Assembly (NCBI GenBank): GCA_021809105.1
Contig: JAKBAM010000012.1
Location: 1 to 64,000, forward strand
Reading direction: 5' to 3'
Origin: Actinomycetes bacterium
GTDB lineage: Bacteria; Actinomycetota; Acidimicrobiia; Acidimicrobiales; Palsa-688
Length of the DNA: 64,000 bases
Shown here: positions 41,917-49,741 of the stretch, piece by piece
Numbering within the stretch: position 1 is the first letter of the stretch
How the letters are laid out: each line of letters begins with the position of its first letter
The notes under the pieces: generated by a model
Database searches by the model: none
The model's input: the letters and a program-made list of their open reading frames with translations, nothing else
What the model was told of the DNA's origin: nothing
Position numbers and translations under genes: made by a program

Positions 41917-42010
41917 GCGCCGGGCCTGGGCGGCTACTGAGCGCCGGGCCTGGGCGGCTACTGCGCCGGGCCTGGGCGGCTACTGCGCCGGGCCTGGGCG
42001 GCTACTGGCC
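41907..42010. repeat. GC-rich minisatellite at the PBP2 stop codon
   Basis: Two 24-base units (CGGCTACTGAGCGCCGGGCC plus TGGG), two 22-base units lacking AG, and a partial fifth unit. The first unit encodes the last residues and stop of PBP2. The rest fills the gap to the convergent VOC gene, where CTGAGCGCC can pair with the upstream GGCGCCGCTCAG, so it may also act as a terminator. Confidence 0.9.
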
Positions 42011-42014
42011 GGTT

Positions 42015-42455
42015 TCAGCCCCGCTGCAGCAGCTCGATGCGAAGTCCGTCGAGCACCGAGACGCAGAGCATGACGATGTGCCCCGTCTCGTTCTGGACCT
42101 CCGTCCGGGTGCGCTGGAGGATTGTGGCACCGTATGACGCCAGGCGGGCCGCCTCGGCGTCGACGTCGTCGACCTGGATGCACAGGTGGGTCAGCCCGAG
42201 TTGGGCGCGTGACGGTGACGGCGTCCCCATGGGCCCGGGCACCGTCCAGCACATGAGCTCGATGCGCACGCCGTCTTTCACTATGTAGCGCATCCTCATC
42301 TGGGCCCGCCCACCGTCGATCTCGGCGAGATCGGCCACCTCGTCACCGGAGGCGAAGGTGCCGCCGGCCTCGAAACCGAGTGCCTCGGTGAAGAAGCTGA
42401 CCGCGGCATCCAGGTCCGACACGGCAAGACCGATGTGCGACAACAGGATCGTCAT
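42015..42455 (-). CDS. VOC-superfamily protein (glyoxalase/dioxygenase fold)
   Basis: Protein of 146 residues with two beta-alpha-beta-beta-beta modules. HIGLAVSDLDAAVSFFTEAL opens the first and THLCIQVDDVDAEAARLASY the second. Metal ligands are probably His in SHIGLAV, a middle Glu (RIELMCW), His in LTHLCIQ and Glu in RIELLQRG. VOC proteins isomerise, open or cleave small substrates; the specific reaction is not readable. Start MTILLSHIGLAVSD was chosen; the frame further upstream only shadows the flavoprotein gene. Confidence 0.85.
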   Translation of the reverse strand: MTILLSHIGLAVSDLDAAVSFFTEALGFEAGGTFASGDEVADLAEIDGGRAQMRMRYIVKDGVRIELMCWTVPGPMGTPSPSRAQLGLTHLCIQVDDVDAEAARLASYGATILQRTRTEVQNETGHIVMLCVSVLDGLRIELLQRG

Positions 42456-42570
42456 GGTGAGATCGTAGGCATCTGCGATCGGGGACGTCCGCTGCGCGTT
42501 TTGTGTGAGACGCTGTCGGAAATCGCGCAGCAATCGGCCGATCCACCCGGCCAGGAGGAGGGGAGCCGAG

Positions 42571-43992
42571 ATGGCCGTTGACTTCGACGTCGTGGTTGTC
42601 GGGTCGGGCGCAGCCGGGTTGACGGCTGCGCTCACCGCCCACGCCGAGGGCGCACGGGTGGCGATTGCCGAGTCCGAGACAGTCGTCGGCGGCGCGTCCC
42701 GCCTGTCAGCCGGCTGGGTGATGGCCGCGGACACCGAGCCCCAGCGACAGGCGGGATTGCACGACAGCGCCGAGAACCTCTTCCACGAGTACATGTTCAT
42801 CAACCAGTTCGGCCTCCAGCCGGCGCTGGTCCGTCGCCTGGCCGAAGGGGGCGCTGACGCCATCTCCTGGCTGATCGACCAGGGAGTGCGGTTCGACCCG
42901 GATATCAAGAAGGGCGGCCCCGAGCTCGTCCCCCGCACCCACGCGCCGGAAGGCTTCGGCCAGGGCGTCATCGACCTGCTCGGGGGGCAGTGCCGGGCAC
43001 GGGGCATCGATATAGCGCTCGGCCAGCGCGTGGATCGTCTCCTCACGCGCTCTGGAGCCGTGGCGGGAGTGGCGGTCGGCGAAGAGGAGATCGAGGCCGG
43101 CGCAGTCGTCCTCGCTACCGGCGGCTTCGGGGCCAACCGGGCGCTGGTGGACGAACACCTTCCGCGCTTGGGGCGCCTCGGCGACTGGGTGTTCTACATC
43201 GGCCCGGACAGCTCGCGCGGTGACGCACTGGGGCTGGGGAGCTCTGTCGGCGCGGCGATGACCGGCCGCGACCACTTCATCTCACTGCCCGTGCCGAGGC
43301 CGGACGGGCGTGACTTCGACTCCTACCTGCCGGCGTGGATGCTGGTGGTCGGCCCCGACGGGCGGAGGCTCTGCGACGAGACCTCGCCCTACGGGGTCAC
43401 CTGCGGCATCCTGATCGAGGCCGGCGGGCGCGTGTTCGGCTTCTTCGACGAGCAGATCCTGGCGGACAACGGCACGCCGGAGCTCCCGACTTTCAGGCCG
43501 CACCCGAGCGGCGCCCTTCGCCCGGTGGCGTTCTGGACGAGTGACACCATCCGGCGGTGTATCGACGGAGGGAGCATCGTGCGCGCGGATAGCCTCGAGA
43601 GGCTCTTCTCGCTGCTCGATCTGCCGGCGAAGGCCACGGCGGGGGCGGTGCGCAGGTACAACGAATCCGCAGCGCTCGGCGAGGACCGGGACTTCGGGAA
43701 GGATGCCCGGTTCGTACGTCCCATCGAAAAAGGTCCGTTCTACGCCGTCGAGTTGCGCCCGGCGGCCATCGGCGCCACCAGCTACGGCGTGCAGATCGAT
43801 GCCTCGGCTCGGGTGCTCGACGAGAGCCAGTCTCCGATCGAGGGGTTGTTCGCCGCCGGGGAATGCACCGGCGGGACCCTCGGATCCCGGTACCTGAGCA
43901 GCGGCAACAGCCTCGGCAACTGCTTCGTGTTCGGCCGGGTCGCCGGTCGGTCGGCGGCCGGGCACGCGTTGGGCCAAGCGGGCCGACTCTAG
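42571..43992 (+). CDS. FAD-dependent oxidoreductase (fumarate reductase/KstD-like)
   Basis: Flavoprotein of 473 residues. The FAD loop DVVVVGSGAAGLTAALTAHA is at the start, VLATGGFGANRALVDEHLPR in the middle, and GLFAAGECTGGTLGSRYLSS with GNSLGNCFVFGR at the end. This family includes soluble fumarate reductases and 3-ketosteroid delta-1-dehydrogenases. A strong AGGAGGAGGGG site precedes the ATG. No membrane or haem partner adjoins. An alkene- or ketosteroid-type substrate is possible but unproven. Confidence 0.87.
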   Translation: MAVDFDVVVVGSGAAGLTAALTAHAEGARVAIAESETVVGGASRLSAGWVMAADTEPQRQAGLHDSAENLFHEYMFINQFGLQPALVRRLAEGGADAISWLIDQGVRFDPDIKKGGPELVPRTHAPEGFGQGVIDLLGGQCRARGIDIALGQRVDRLLTRSGAVAGVAVGEEEIEAGAVVLATGGFGANRALVDEHLPRLGRLGDWVFYIGPDSSRGDALGLGSSVGAAMTGRDHFISLPVPRPDGRDFDSYLPAWMLVVGPDGRRLCDETSPYGVTCGILIEAGGRVFGFFDEQILADNGTPELPTFRPHPSGALRPVAFWTSDTIRRCIDGGSIVRADSLERLFSLLDLPAKATAGAVRRYNESAALGEDRDFGKDARFVRPIEKGPFYAVELRPAAIGATSYGVQIDASARVLDESQSPIEGLFAAGECTGGTLGSRYLSSGNSLGNCFVFGRVAGRSAAGHALGQAGRL

Positions 43993-44059
43993 GCGGTAGG
44001 CCGCAACTGATCGTCCAGCACCGCAGCCACCGTCGGCTGCCCTGACGTCTCTCGGCTGG

Positions 44060-45247
44060 ATGCGTTCTCTACCCTGGATCGCTGTGCTCACAGCCCGGCG
44101 TCGCCTTGCTGCGAGGGCACTCCTGCGCTTGTCGATGTCGGCGGCCGTGGTGATGGCGGCGGCGTCGTGTGGCGCCGGGAAGCCGAGCGCCCCTGCGTCC
44201 GCACCTGGGTCAGCGTCCGCACCTGGGTCAGCGTCCGCACCTGGGTCAGCGTCCGCGCCTCTGGCGGCCTCCGCGCCTGGGTCAGCGTCCGCGCCTCTGG
44301 CGGCGTCAGCCGGTGCGCACTCGACCACGACCGCCGGATCGCCGGGCGCGGCCTCTTCGACGACCCCCTCCCCGCTGCCCGCCCCTGCAGCACTCGTGGC
44401 GGCCGCGGGCGCAGGTGCCGGCGAGGGCGCCTGGACGCCGGCCGGTCGCCTGGTCGGAGGAACGCCGGCGGTATACGAGACCACGCTCGTGCCGCCGGGG
44501 GGCACGCAGCCGGCGGGTATCGCCTGGATGGACACCCGCCTGCTCTCCGCGCAGCTCTACTCGGGCTCCAAGAGCCCCGGAGGGGGCCCGTACCTCTACA
44601 CCGCCCCGATCCAGCCGGCTCAGAGCGCCTCCTTGGTGGCGGCGTTCAACGGCGGGTTCATGATGAATGCGGCGGGCGGCGGGTACTACACCGAAGGTCG
44701 CACGGTCGATCCGCTGGTGGCAGGTGCGGCATCGCTGGTCGTCTACTCCAACGGCAACGTCGATGTCGGTGCGTGGGGGAGCGACGTGACGATGACTCCG
44801 AACGTGGTCAGTGTCCGCCAGAACCTGGTGCCGCTGGTCGCCGGCGGCCAACCCACGCCGCAAGCGAGCAGCCCGGACTGGCAGGCGTGGGGCGCTACCT
44901 GCGGGGCTAGCTCCTGCTCGTCCTCGGTCCCGGGCATCGAGCACCAGTGGCGCTCGGGGGTCGGCGTCACGGCCAACGGCGCACTGGTGTACGCCACCGG
45001 GCCTGCCCTCGATCCCCTGCAGCTGGCCCAACTGCTGGTATCGGCTGGCGTCGAGCGGGGGATGCAGCTCGACATCAACCCGGATTGGACCGTCCTGACC
45101 ACCTACGACCCGCCCACCCCAGGTGGCCTGGCCGCACCCGCCAACGGGAGCAAGCTGCTCGCCGGGACGGTGCAGGGGCCCTGGACGTTCTTCGAGACCT
45201 GGTGGGCGCGCGATTTCGTAACCATGTCGGCACGCCCCTCCTCGTAG
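44060..45247 (+). CDS. Lipoprotein with phosphodiester glycosidase (NAGPA/DUF2233) domain
   Basis: Exported protein of 395 residues. The signal region LLRLSMSAAVVMAAASCGAG ends in a lipobox-like AASC. A repetitive Ala/Ser/Pro linker (SAPGSA, SAPLAA) follows, encoded by an 18-bp tandem repeat. The C-terminal domain has AAFNGGFMM, YYTEGR and GVERGMQLDINPDWTVLTTY, typical of the NAGPA/DUF2233 phosphodiester glycosidase fold. Members remove sugar phosphodiester caps or act on envelope glycopolymers. It is probably anchored on the outer face of the membrane. Confidence 0.78.
   Translation: MRSLPWIAVLTARRRLAARALLRLSMSAAVVMAAASCGAGKPSAPASAPGSASAPGSASAPGSASAPLAASAPGSASAPLAASAGAHSTTTAGSPGAASSTTPSPLPAPAALVAAAGAGAGEGAWTPAGRLVGGTPAVYETTLVPPGGTQPAGIAWMDTRLLSAQLYSGSKSPGGGPYLYTAPIQPAQSASLVAAFNGGFMMNAAGGGYYTEGRTVDPLVAGAASLVVYSNGNVDVGAWGSDVTMTPNVVSVRQNLVPLVAGGQPTPQASSPDWQAWGATCGASSCSSSVPGIEHQWRSGVGVTANGALVYATGPALDPLQLAQLLVSAGVERGMQLDINPDWTVLTTYDPPTPGGLAAPANGSKLLAGTVQGPWTFFETWWARDFVTMSARPSS
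44195..44302 (+). repeat. 18-bp in-frame tandem repeat in the lipoprotein linker
   Basis: Six copies of GCGTCCGCACCTGGGTCA and its variant GCGTCCGCGCCTCTGGCG. The first three are identical; the later ones alternate between the two types. They code for the Ala-Ser-Ala-Pro-rich linker. Confidence 0.95.
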
Positions 45248-45269
45248 CGCAGGGTGCATTACATGGCGC

Positions 45270-45275
45270 TATGCT
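45270..45275 (+). promoter_or_regulatory. Leaderless-type -10 element of the MazEF-like operon
   Basis: TATGCT is followed by six bases and the antitoxin ATG without a ribosome site. Confidence 0.55.
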
Positions 45276-45281
45276 TGACGC

Positions 45282-45530
45282 ATGGCACAGCTCGTCACGC
45301 GTCTGGAGGATCAACTGCTCGCCGACGTGGACATCCTCGTGAGGGACGGGGTGGCCGCCACTCGTTCCGATGCCGTCCGCCTCGGCCTCCAGACGCTGGT
45401 GGAGCGCCACCACCGCCAGCAGATAGGGCGAGCCATCGTCGACGCCTATCGCCGGCATCCCCAACGCGAGGATGAGCTCTCCGGCCTGGACGATTCCACC
45501 CGGGCCCTCGTCGAGGACGAACCGTGGTAG
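45282..45530 (+). CDS. Ribbon-helix-helix antitoxin (MazE-like)
   Basis: Small DNA-binding protein of 82 residues. QLVTRLEDQLLADVDILVRDGVAATRSDAVRLGLQTLVE shows the ribbon strand and two helices of the RHH fold. The acidic C-terminus (EDELSGLDDSTRALVEDEPW) is the usual toxin-wrapping tail. It overlaps the toxin gene by seven bases. Confidence 0.85.
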   Translation: MAQLVTRLEDQLLADVDILVRDGVAATRSDAVRLGLQTLVERHHRQQIGRAIVDAYRRHPQREDELSGLDDSTRALVEDEPW

Positions 45531-45838
45531 CGCTGCCGACCCAAGGCGAGATCTGGTGGGCGGAGGCCGAGGACAAACGCCGGCCGGTCCTGGTGGTAAC
45601 CCGCAGCGAGGCCGTCGCAGTGCTCAGCGGGATCGTGGTGGCGCCTGTGACGCGTACCGTTCGATCCATCCCGACCGAGGTGAGCCTCGGCCAGGAGCAA
45701 GGTCTGAGTGTCGAGTGCGCAGCGTCGTTTGACAACCTCCAGCGCATCCGGCGATCGGCGCTGGTAGAGCGCATAGGGCACCTGGGCCCCCGCCAGGGCG
45801 AGATATGCGACTCGCTTCGAGCTCTAGCCGATTGCTAG
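45524..45838 (+). CDS. MazF/PemK-type endoribonuclease toxin
   Basis: Toxin of 104 residues with the PemK fold. TQGEIWWAEAEDKRRPVLVV is the family start, with the conserved Arg-Arg-Pro, and VVAPVTRTVRSIPTEVSLG carries the active-site Thr/Ser region. MazF toxins cut mRNA or rRNA at short motifs. GTG start inside the antitoxin frame, so the pair is coupled. Confidence 0.9.
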   Translation: MVALPTQGEIWWAEAEDKRRPVLVVTRSEAVAVLSGIVVAPVTRTVRSIPTEVSLGQEQGLSVECAASFDNLQRIRRSALVERIGHLGPRQGEICDSLRALADC

Positions 45839-45914
45839 GCGCTCGGTCGTGCTCCCGAGCGACGCCGGGCGATTCGGAGTTGCCGGGGTCGGGGCCCGAG
45901 GCGAGACTGACGGC

Positions 45915-46136
45915 ATGGCCAAGGAGCTCACTGCCAAGGACCGCAAGAAGCTGAGCAAGAAGTCCTTCGCGCTACCCGGTAAGCGCAAATACCCTATTCC
46001 CGACAAAGCGCACGCGCGCAACGCACTCGCCCGGGTGGCGCAGAATGGGACCGAGGCCGAGCAGAAGAAGGTCAAGGCAGCCGTGAAGAAGCGGTTCCCC
46101 GGCATTGGGAAGAAGAAGAAGGCCAAGAAGTCCTGA
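45915..46136 (+). CDS. Small lysine-rich protein
   Basis: Basic protein of 73 residues, MAKELTAKDRKKLSKKSFAL, then PGKRKYPIPDKAHARNALAR and a KKKKAKK tail. The SFALPGKRKYPIPDKAHARNALARVAQ motif is widespread in small bacterial and phage-related proteins of the DUF6582 type. It may bind nucleic acid, judging only by charge. The ATG lies further in than the first possible start, because upstream residues lack the family pattern. Confidence 0.7.
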   Translation: MAKELTAKDRKKLSKKSFALPGKRKYPIPDKAHARNALARVAQNGTEAEQKKVKAAVKKRFPGIGKKKKAKKS

Positions 46137-46205
46137 CCGGAGCGCCGATCCCCAGGGTCGATCGGCACAGCCGGCGCGCCCGACCGCTGGGACTAGCCTT
46201 GGTGC

Positions 46206-47366
46206 GTGGATAGGCCGACGTCGGTGAGGGAGGCGGTGTCTCGCGCCTCCGAGGTGGCCGATCGGGTGGCGCGCCCGCGCGCAGAAGTCACCGACTCGGG
46301 TGTCTGGCCGGCCGAAGCCTTCGCCGCTCTGCAAGAGGCGGGTTTGGCGGGCCTGGTGGCGCCCGGAGATGTGGGCGGCGCCGGGCTCGGGCTCCGGGCG
46401 GTCGCAGAGGTATGCGAGGCGCTGGGGGCGGCGTGCGCGTCGACGGCGATCTGCTTCGGCATGCACTGCGTGGCCACGGCGGTGATCGCCGCCAAGGCCA
46501 CGCCGGCGTTGCGCGACGAGTTCCTGGCGCCGATCGCGGCCGGAGAGCACATCACGACGCTGGCTTTGTCCGAGCCGGGCAGCGGATCGCATTTCTGGCT
46601 GCCGCAGACGAAGATCTCTCCGGACGGGGACCGCTTCGTGATCGACGGCGAGAAGAGCTTCGTGACCAACGGGTCGCACGCGGACTCGTATGTGGTGTCC
46701 ACCGTAGCTGCCGCCGCGGGCTCGCCGGTGGGCCAGTTCTCCTGCGTGGTGGTTCCGGCAGGATCCGCCGGCGTGGAGTGGTTGGAGGGCTGGGAAGGCA
46801 TCGGTATGCGAGGCAATTCGTCACGCCGGGTCCGGCTCGACCTGGTGGGAGTGCCGGCGCGCTGCCTGCTCGGTGAGCAGGGCGACCAGATGTGGTACGT
46901 GTTCGAGGTGGTAGCCCCGTTCTTCCTGATGGCGATGGCTGGTACCTACCTGGGGGTGGCGCAGGCTGCGCTCGATGACGCCGTCGCCCATTTGCGGTCG
47001 CGGCGCCACGCGCACAGCGGGCGCCCGCTGGCCGAGCAGCCGGTCCTGCAGCACCGGCTCGGGGTGATGTGGGCGCAGGTGCAACGCACCCGAGCGCTGA
47101 TCTACTGGGCCGCCGACGAGGCGGAGAGGGGCGGCCCGCAGGCGCTGGCTTCGCTGACGGCGGCCAAGGCGGAGGTGGCCGACTGCGCAGTGTCGGTGAC
47201 CAACGAGGCGATGACACTCGTCGGTGGCATCGGCTACCGCGACCGTTCCCCGATCGAGCGGCATCTGCGCGACGCCCGGGCTGCTCATGTCATGAGCCCG
47301 ACGACCGACATCCTGCGGGGCTGGACCGGTCGCGCCCTGCTCGACGTTCCCCTGCTGTCGGAATAG
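46206..47366 (+). CDS. Acyl-CoA dehydrogenase-like protein
   Basis: Flavoprotein of 386 residues with the three-domain ACAD layout. N-terminal helices (LQEAGLAGLVAPGDVGGAGL), the FAD/substrate loop LALSEPGSGSHFWLPQTKIS, GEKSFVTNGSHADSYVV, and the C-terminal helical domain ending MTLVGGIGYRDRSPIERHLR. The region that normally reads YEGT, with the catalytic Glu, is VMSPTTDILRGWTGR here, so the canonical base is missing. The reaction may differ from simple alpha,beta-dehydrogenation. GTG start; three bases separate it from the phosphatase gene downstream. Confidence 0.85.
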   Translation: MDRPTSVREAVSRASEVADRVARPRAEVTDSGVWPAEAFAALQEAGLAGLVAPGDVGGAGLGLRAVAEVCEALGAACASTAICFGMHCVATAVIAAKATPALRDEFLAPIAAGEHITTLALSEPGSGSHFWLPQTKISPDGDRFVIDGEKSFVTNGSHADSYVVSTVAAAAGSPVGQFSCVVVPAGSAGVEWLEGWEGIGMRGNSSRRVRLDLVGVPARCLLGEQGDQMWYVFEVVAPFFLMAMAGTYLGVAQAALDDAVAHLRSRRHAHSGRPLAEQPVLQHRLGVMWAQVQRTRALIYWAADEAERGGPQALASLTAAKAEVADCAVSVTNEAMTLVGGIGYRDRSPIERHLRDARAAHVMSPTTDILRGWTGRALLDVPLLSE

Positions 47367-47369
47367 CCG

Positions 47370-49430
47370 GTGGGGGTGATCATCCGCGTCCACGGCGGGC
47401 CGGCTCCGACTACCTGTCCTCCCGGCTGGGTCGCGACGTCCGAGACCGACATCGCGGACGTCCTCGACCGCCACGAGGTGGATGTGGTGATCGTCGCCCG
47501 GAGCGCGTCACGCCCCGTCGAGGTGCTGCAGCGTGTCCACGCGCTCGCTCCCGAAGCGCAGGCCATCGTGGAGGCGCAGGCCGCGGATCACGACCAGGGG
47601 AACCTCCGCCGGGAGTTGCGGTACGCGCCGGGGCTGCCGGCGGGCATCCGGATCCTGGCCGCCGGCGATGATGCCGGAGCCGCCGCGTCCGCCGCCCAGG
47701 ACCAGGCGCACCGGGGCCGGCGCTACGCCGCGCTGGTGACGACGCTGCGTTCCCAGCTCGCCGCTCCGCACGCCGCGACGGATCCGCCGGCGCACAACGC
47801 CACTGGAGCACTGCTCGGGCACGCCCCGCTCGGGGTGGTGGTCGCCGACGGCGCAGGCCTGATCACGACCTGGAACGACAAAGCCGCCGAGATGCTGGCA
47901 CTCGGGCCCGACGCCGCCGGCTGCCCGTTGGCAGGGCTCTTCACCGATCCCTCGACCGTCGCGGCTGCGCTGGCACAGGCGGTCTCGTCACTGGAGATCG
48001 TGGCAGAGGTCCGAGCGGACACGCCCGGTGACACCGGACGGGCGTTCGAGCTGACGTTCGCGCCCACCCGTTCGGAGTCCGACAACCCGTTGGTCCTCGG
48101 ACTGCTCGTCGACGTGACCGCACGGCGCCGAGCGGAGCACGCCCGCGACGAGCTATCCGAGCGCCTGGCGGCTTCCGGTCGAGCTCAGGCGTTCCTCTTG
48201 GAGGCCTGGGACGCCATCGCGCACACCGTCAGTTACGCCGAGACGCTGGCGGCCCTGGCCTCGGTGGCGGTACCCGCGCTCGGGGACCTGTGCCTGATCG
48301 ACGTCGTCGATGAGACCGGGCGGCAGCAGCGGATGGTGGTCCGCCATGCCAGCCCCTCCCTCCAGTCGGTGGCCGCCGAGCTGTGCCGTTACCCGCCCGC
48401 CCCGGGGGGTCCCCACCCGATCGTGGGCGCCATCGACGACGGGCGCTCCAGATGGTCGCCGGCGGTGAACGACGAGTTCCTCCGGGCCACCAGCCGCGAC
48501 GAAGAGCATTTCCGGCTGCTGAAGCGGCTGGGCTTCAGCGGCTTCATCACCGTCCCGCTCCAGGCCGGCGAGCGAATCCTCGGCACCGTCACGTTGATCA
48601 GCTGCGGCGATCGGCATTTCGAGCTGGCCGACCTGCATCTCGCCGAGGCGCTGGCCGATCGGGTCGCTTCGGTAGTCGACAAGGCTCGCCTCTACGACCG
48701 GGAGCATCTGATCGCCGTCTCCCTGCAGCGCGCCATGCAGACGGCGCTGCCCGACCTCGGCGTGCTGCAGACGGCAGCTCGGTACTTGCCGTCGCGAGCG
48801 GACAGCGAGGTCGGCGGGGATTGGTATGACGTGTTCCGCCTGCCCGCCGGCGGCACCGGCGTGGCCATCGGCGACGTCGTCGGTCACGACCTGGCCGCCG
48901 CCACCCGCATGGGACAGCTGCGCAACCTCCTGCGAGGCCTGGCCTTCGACCGCGAAGAGTCGCCAGGCGAGATCCTCGGCCGCCTCGACCGGCTCAACGA
49001 CGGCCTCGGCGTCGCCGAGCTCGCCACGGTCATCTACGGGACCCTCGAACACTCACCGGGGGGACAGGCCCTGTTCCGCTGGGCCAACGCGGGGCATCTT
49101 CCGCCGATCCACATAACACCTGGCGGCCGCACCCGCCTGCTCGATGGGAACCTCGGCGCAGCCATCGGGATGCCCGGAGGGAGCAGCCGGCCCGAAGCTG
49201 CCGCAACCATCGAGGCCGGCTCCACCTTGCTGCTCTACACCGACGGACTGGTGGAGAGCCGGGCCGACCAACTCGACAAGGGCATCGACGCCCTCCTGCA
49301 GCACTGCGCCGACCACGCCACCCAGTCCCTCGACGACCTCACCGATGGGATCCTCGCCGCGCTCGCTTCTCAGGCCGAAGACGACGTCGCGCTGCTGGCG
49401 TTCCGACTGGCAGCGCCCGACCCGGAGTAG
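47370..49430 (+). CDS. PAS-GAF-SpoIIE phosphatase protein (RsbU-like)
   Basis: Signalling protein of 686 residues. Residues 1-100 (SETDIADVLDRHEVDVVIVA, RSASRPVEVLQRVHALAPEA) look like a divergent receiver-like domain without a clear phospho-Asp pocket. PAS about 145-255 (LLGHAPLGVVVADGAGLITT), GAF about 275-440, PP2C phosphatase about 445-680 (SEVGGDWYDVFRLPAGGTGV, GDVVGHDLAAATRMGQ, WANAGHLPPIHI, LLLYTDGLVESR, AEDDVALLAF). Unlike the kai-linked phosphatase it lacks the C-terminal ATPase. It probably dephosphorylates a STAS-type antagonist in response to a ligand. Close spacing suggests transcription with the acyl-CoA dehydrogenase-like gene. Confidence 0.87.
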   Translation: MGVIIRVHGGPAPTTCPPGWVATSETDIADVLDRHEVDVVIVARSASRPVEVLQRVHALAPEAQAIVEAQAADHDQGNLRRELRYAPGLPAGIRILAAGDDAGAAASAAQDQAHRGRRYAALVTTLRSQLAAPHAATDPPAHNATGALLGHAPLGVVVADGAGLITTWNDKAAEMLALGPDAAGCPLAGLFTDPSTVAAALAQAVSSLEIVAEVRADTPGDTGRAFELTFAPTRSESDNPLVLGLLVDVTARRRAEHARDELSERLAASGRAQAFLLEAWDAIAHTVSYAETLAALASVAVPALGDLCLIDVVDETGRQQRMVVRHASPSLQSVAAELCRYPPAPGGPHPIVGAIDDGRSRWSPAVNDEFLRATSRDEEHFRLLKRLGFSGFITVPLQAGERILGTVTLISCGDRHFELADLHLAEALADRVASVVDKARLYDREHLIAVSLQRAMQTALPDLGVLQTAARYLPSRADSEVGGDWYDVFRLPAGGTGVAIGDVVGHDLAAATRMGQLRNLLRGLAFDREESPGEILGRLDRLNDGLGVAELATVIYGTLEHSPGGQALFRWANAGHLPPIHITPGGRTRLLDGNLGAAIGMPGGSSRPEAAATIEAGSTLLLYTDGLVESRADQLDKGIDALLQHCADHATQSLDDLTDGILAALASQAEDDVALLAFRLAAPDPE

Positions 49431-49741
49431 CGCCCGTCAAGAGCCGGCGCCCGCTGATTGACGGCCTCAGCTACCAGCTCGTCCACTCGTTCGGATCCGT
49501 CAATGAGATCGCCTTCCTCTACGGCGAAGAAGCTCAGACGACCCTTCGGCGGCCCGTCGGGGCACAGGGTTCCCTTCGGCTGTACGGACACATACTCTGA
49601 CATACGTCCTGCCACCGATGCCTATAGGTTGTCGCATCGCTCTCTGTGGCTTCCGGCCCCCATCGCTGGCGTCCGATCCGACCCCGATCCCGCGAAGTCG
49701 GGCGGTGCGTGACGCGATCGGTTTGAACGCCCGCCGATGGA
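49431..49741. other. Intergenic region between convergent genes
   Basis: The gap between the second SpoIIE phosphatase and the end of the KdpD sensor gene. A minus-strand frame of 77 residues (from ATG at 49603, MSEYVSVQPKGTLCPDGPPK) runs into the phosphatase gene; it has no family match that I recognise and no ribosome site, so I do not call it. No strong terminator hairpin was seen. Confidence 0.4.

Noticed and set aside
41907-42010. CRISPR array
   Set aside because: The units are contiguous with no unique spacers; it is a minisatellite.
49370-49615. Small minus-strand gene starting near 49603
   Set aside because: Runs into the phosphatase coding region, has no ribosome site and no recognisable family.
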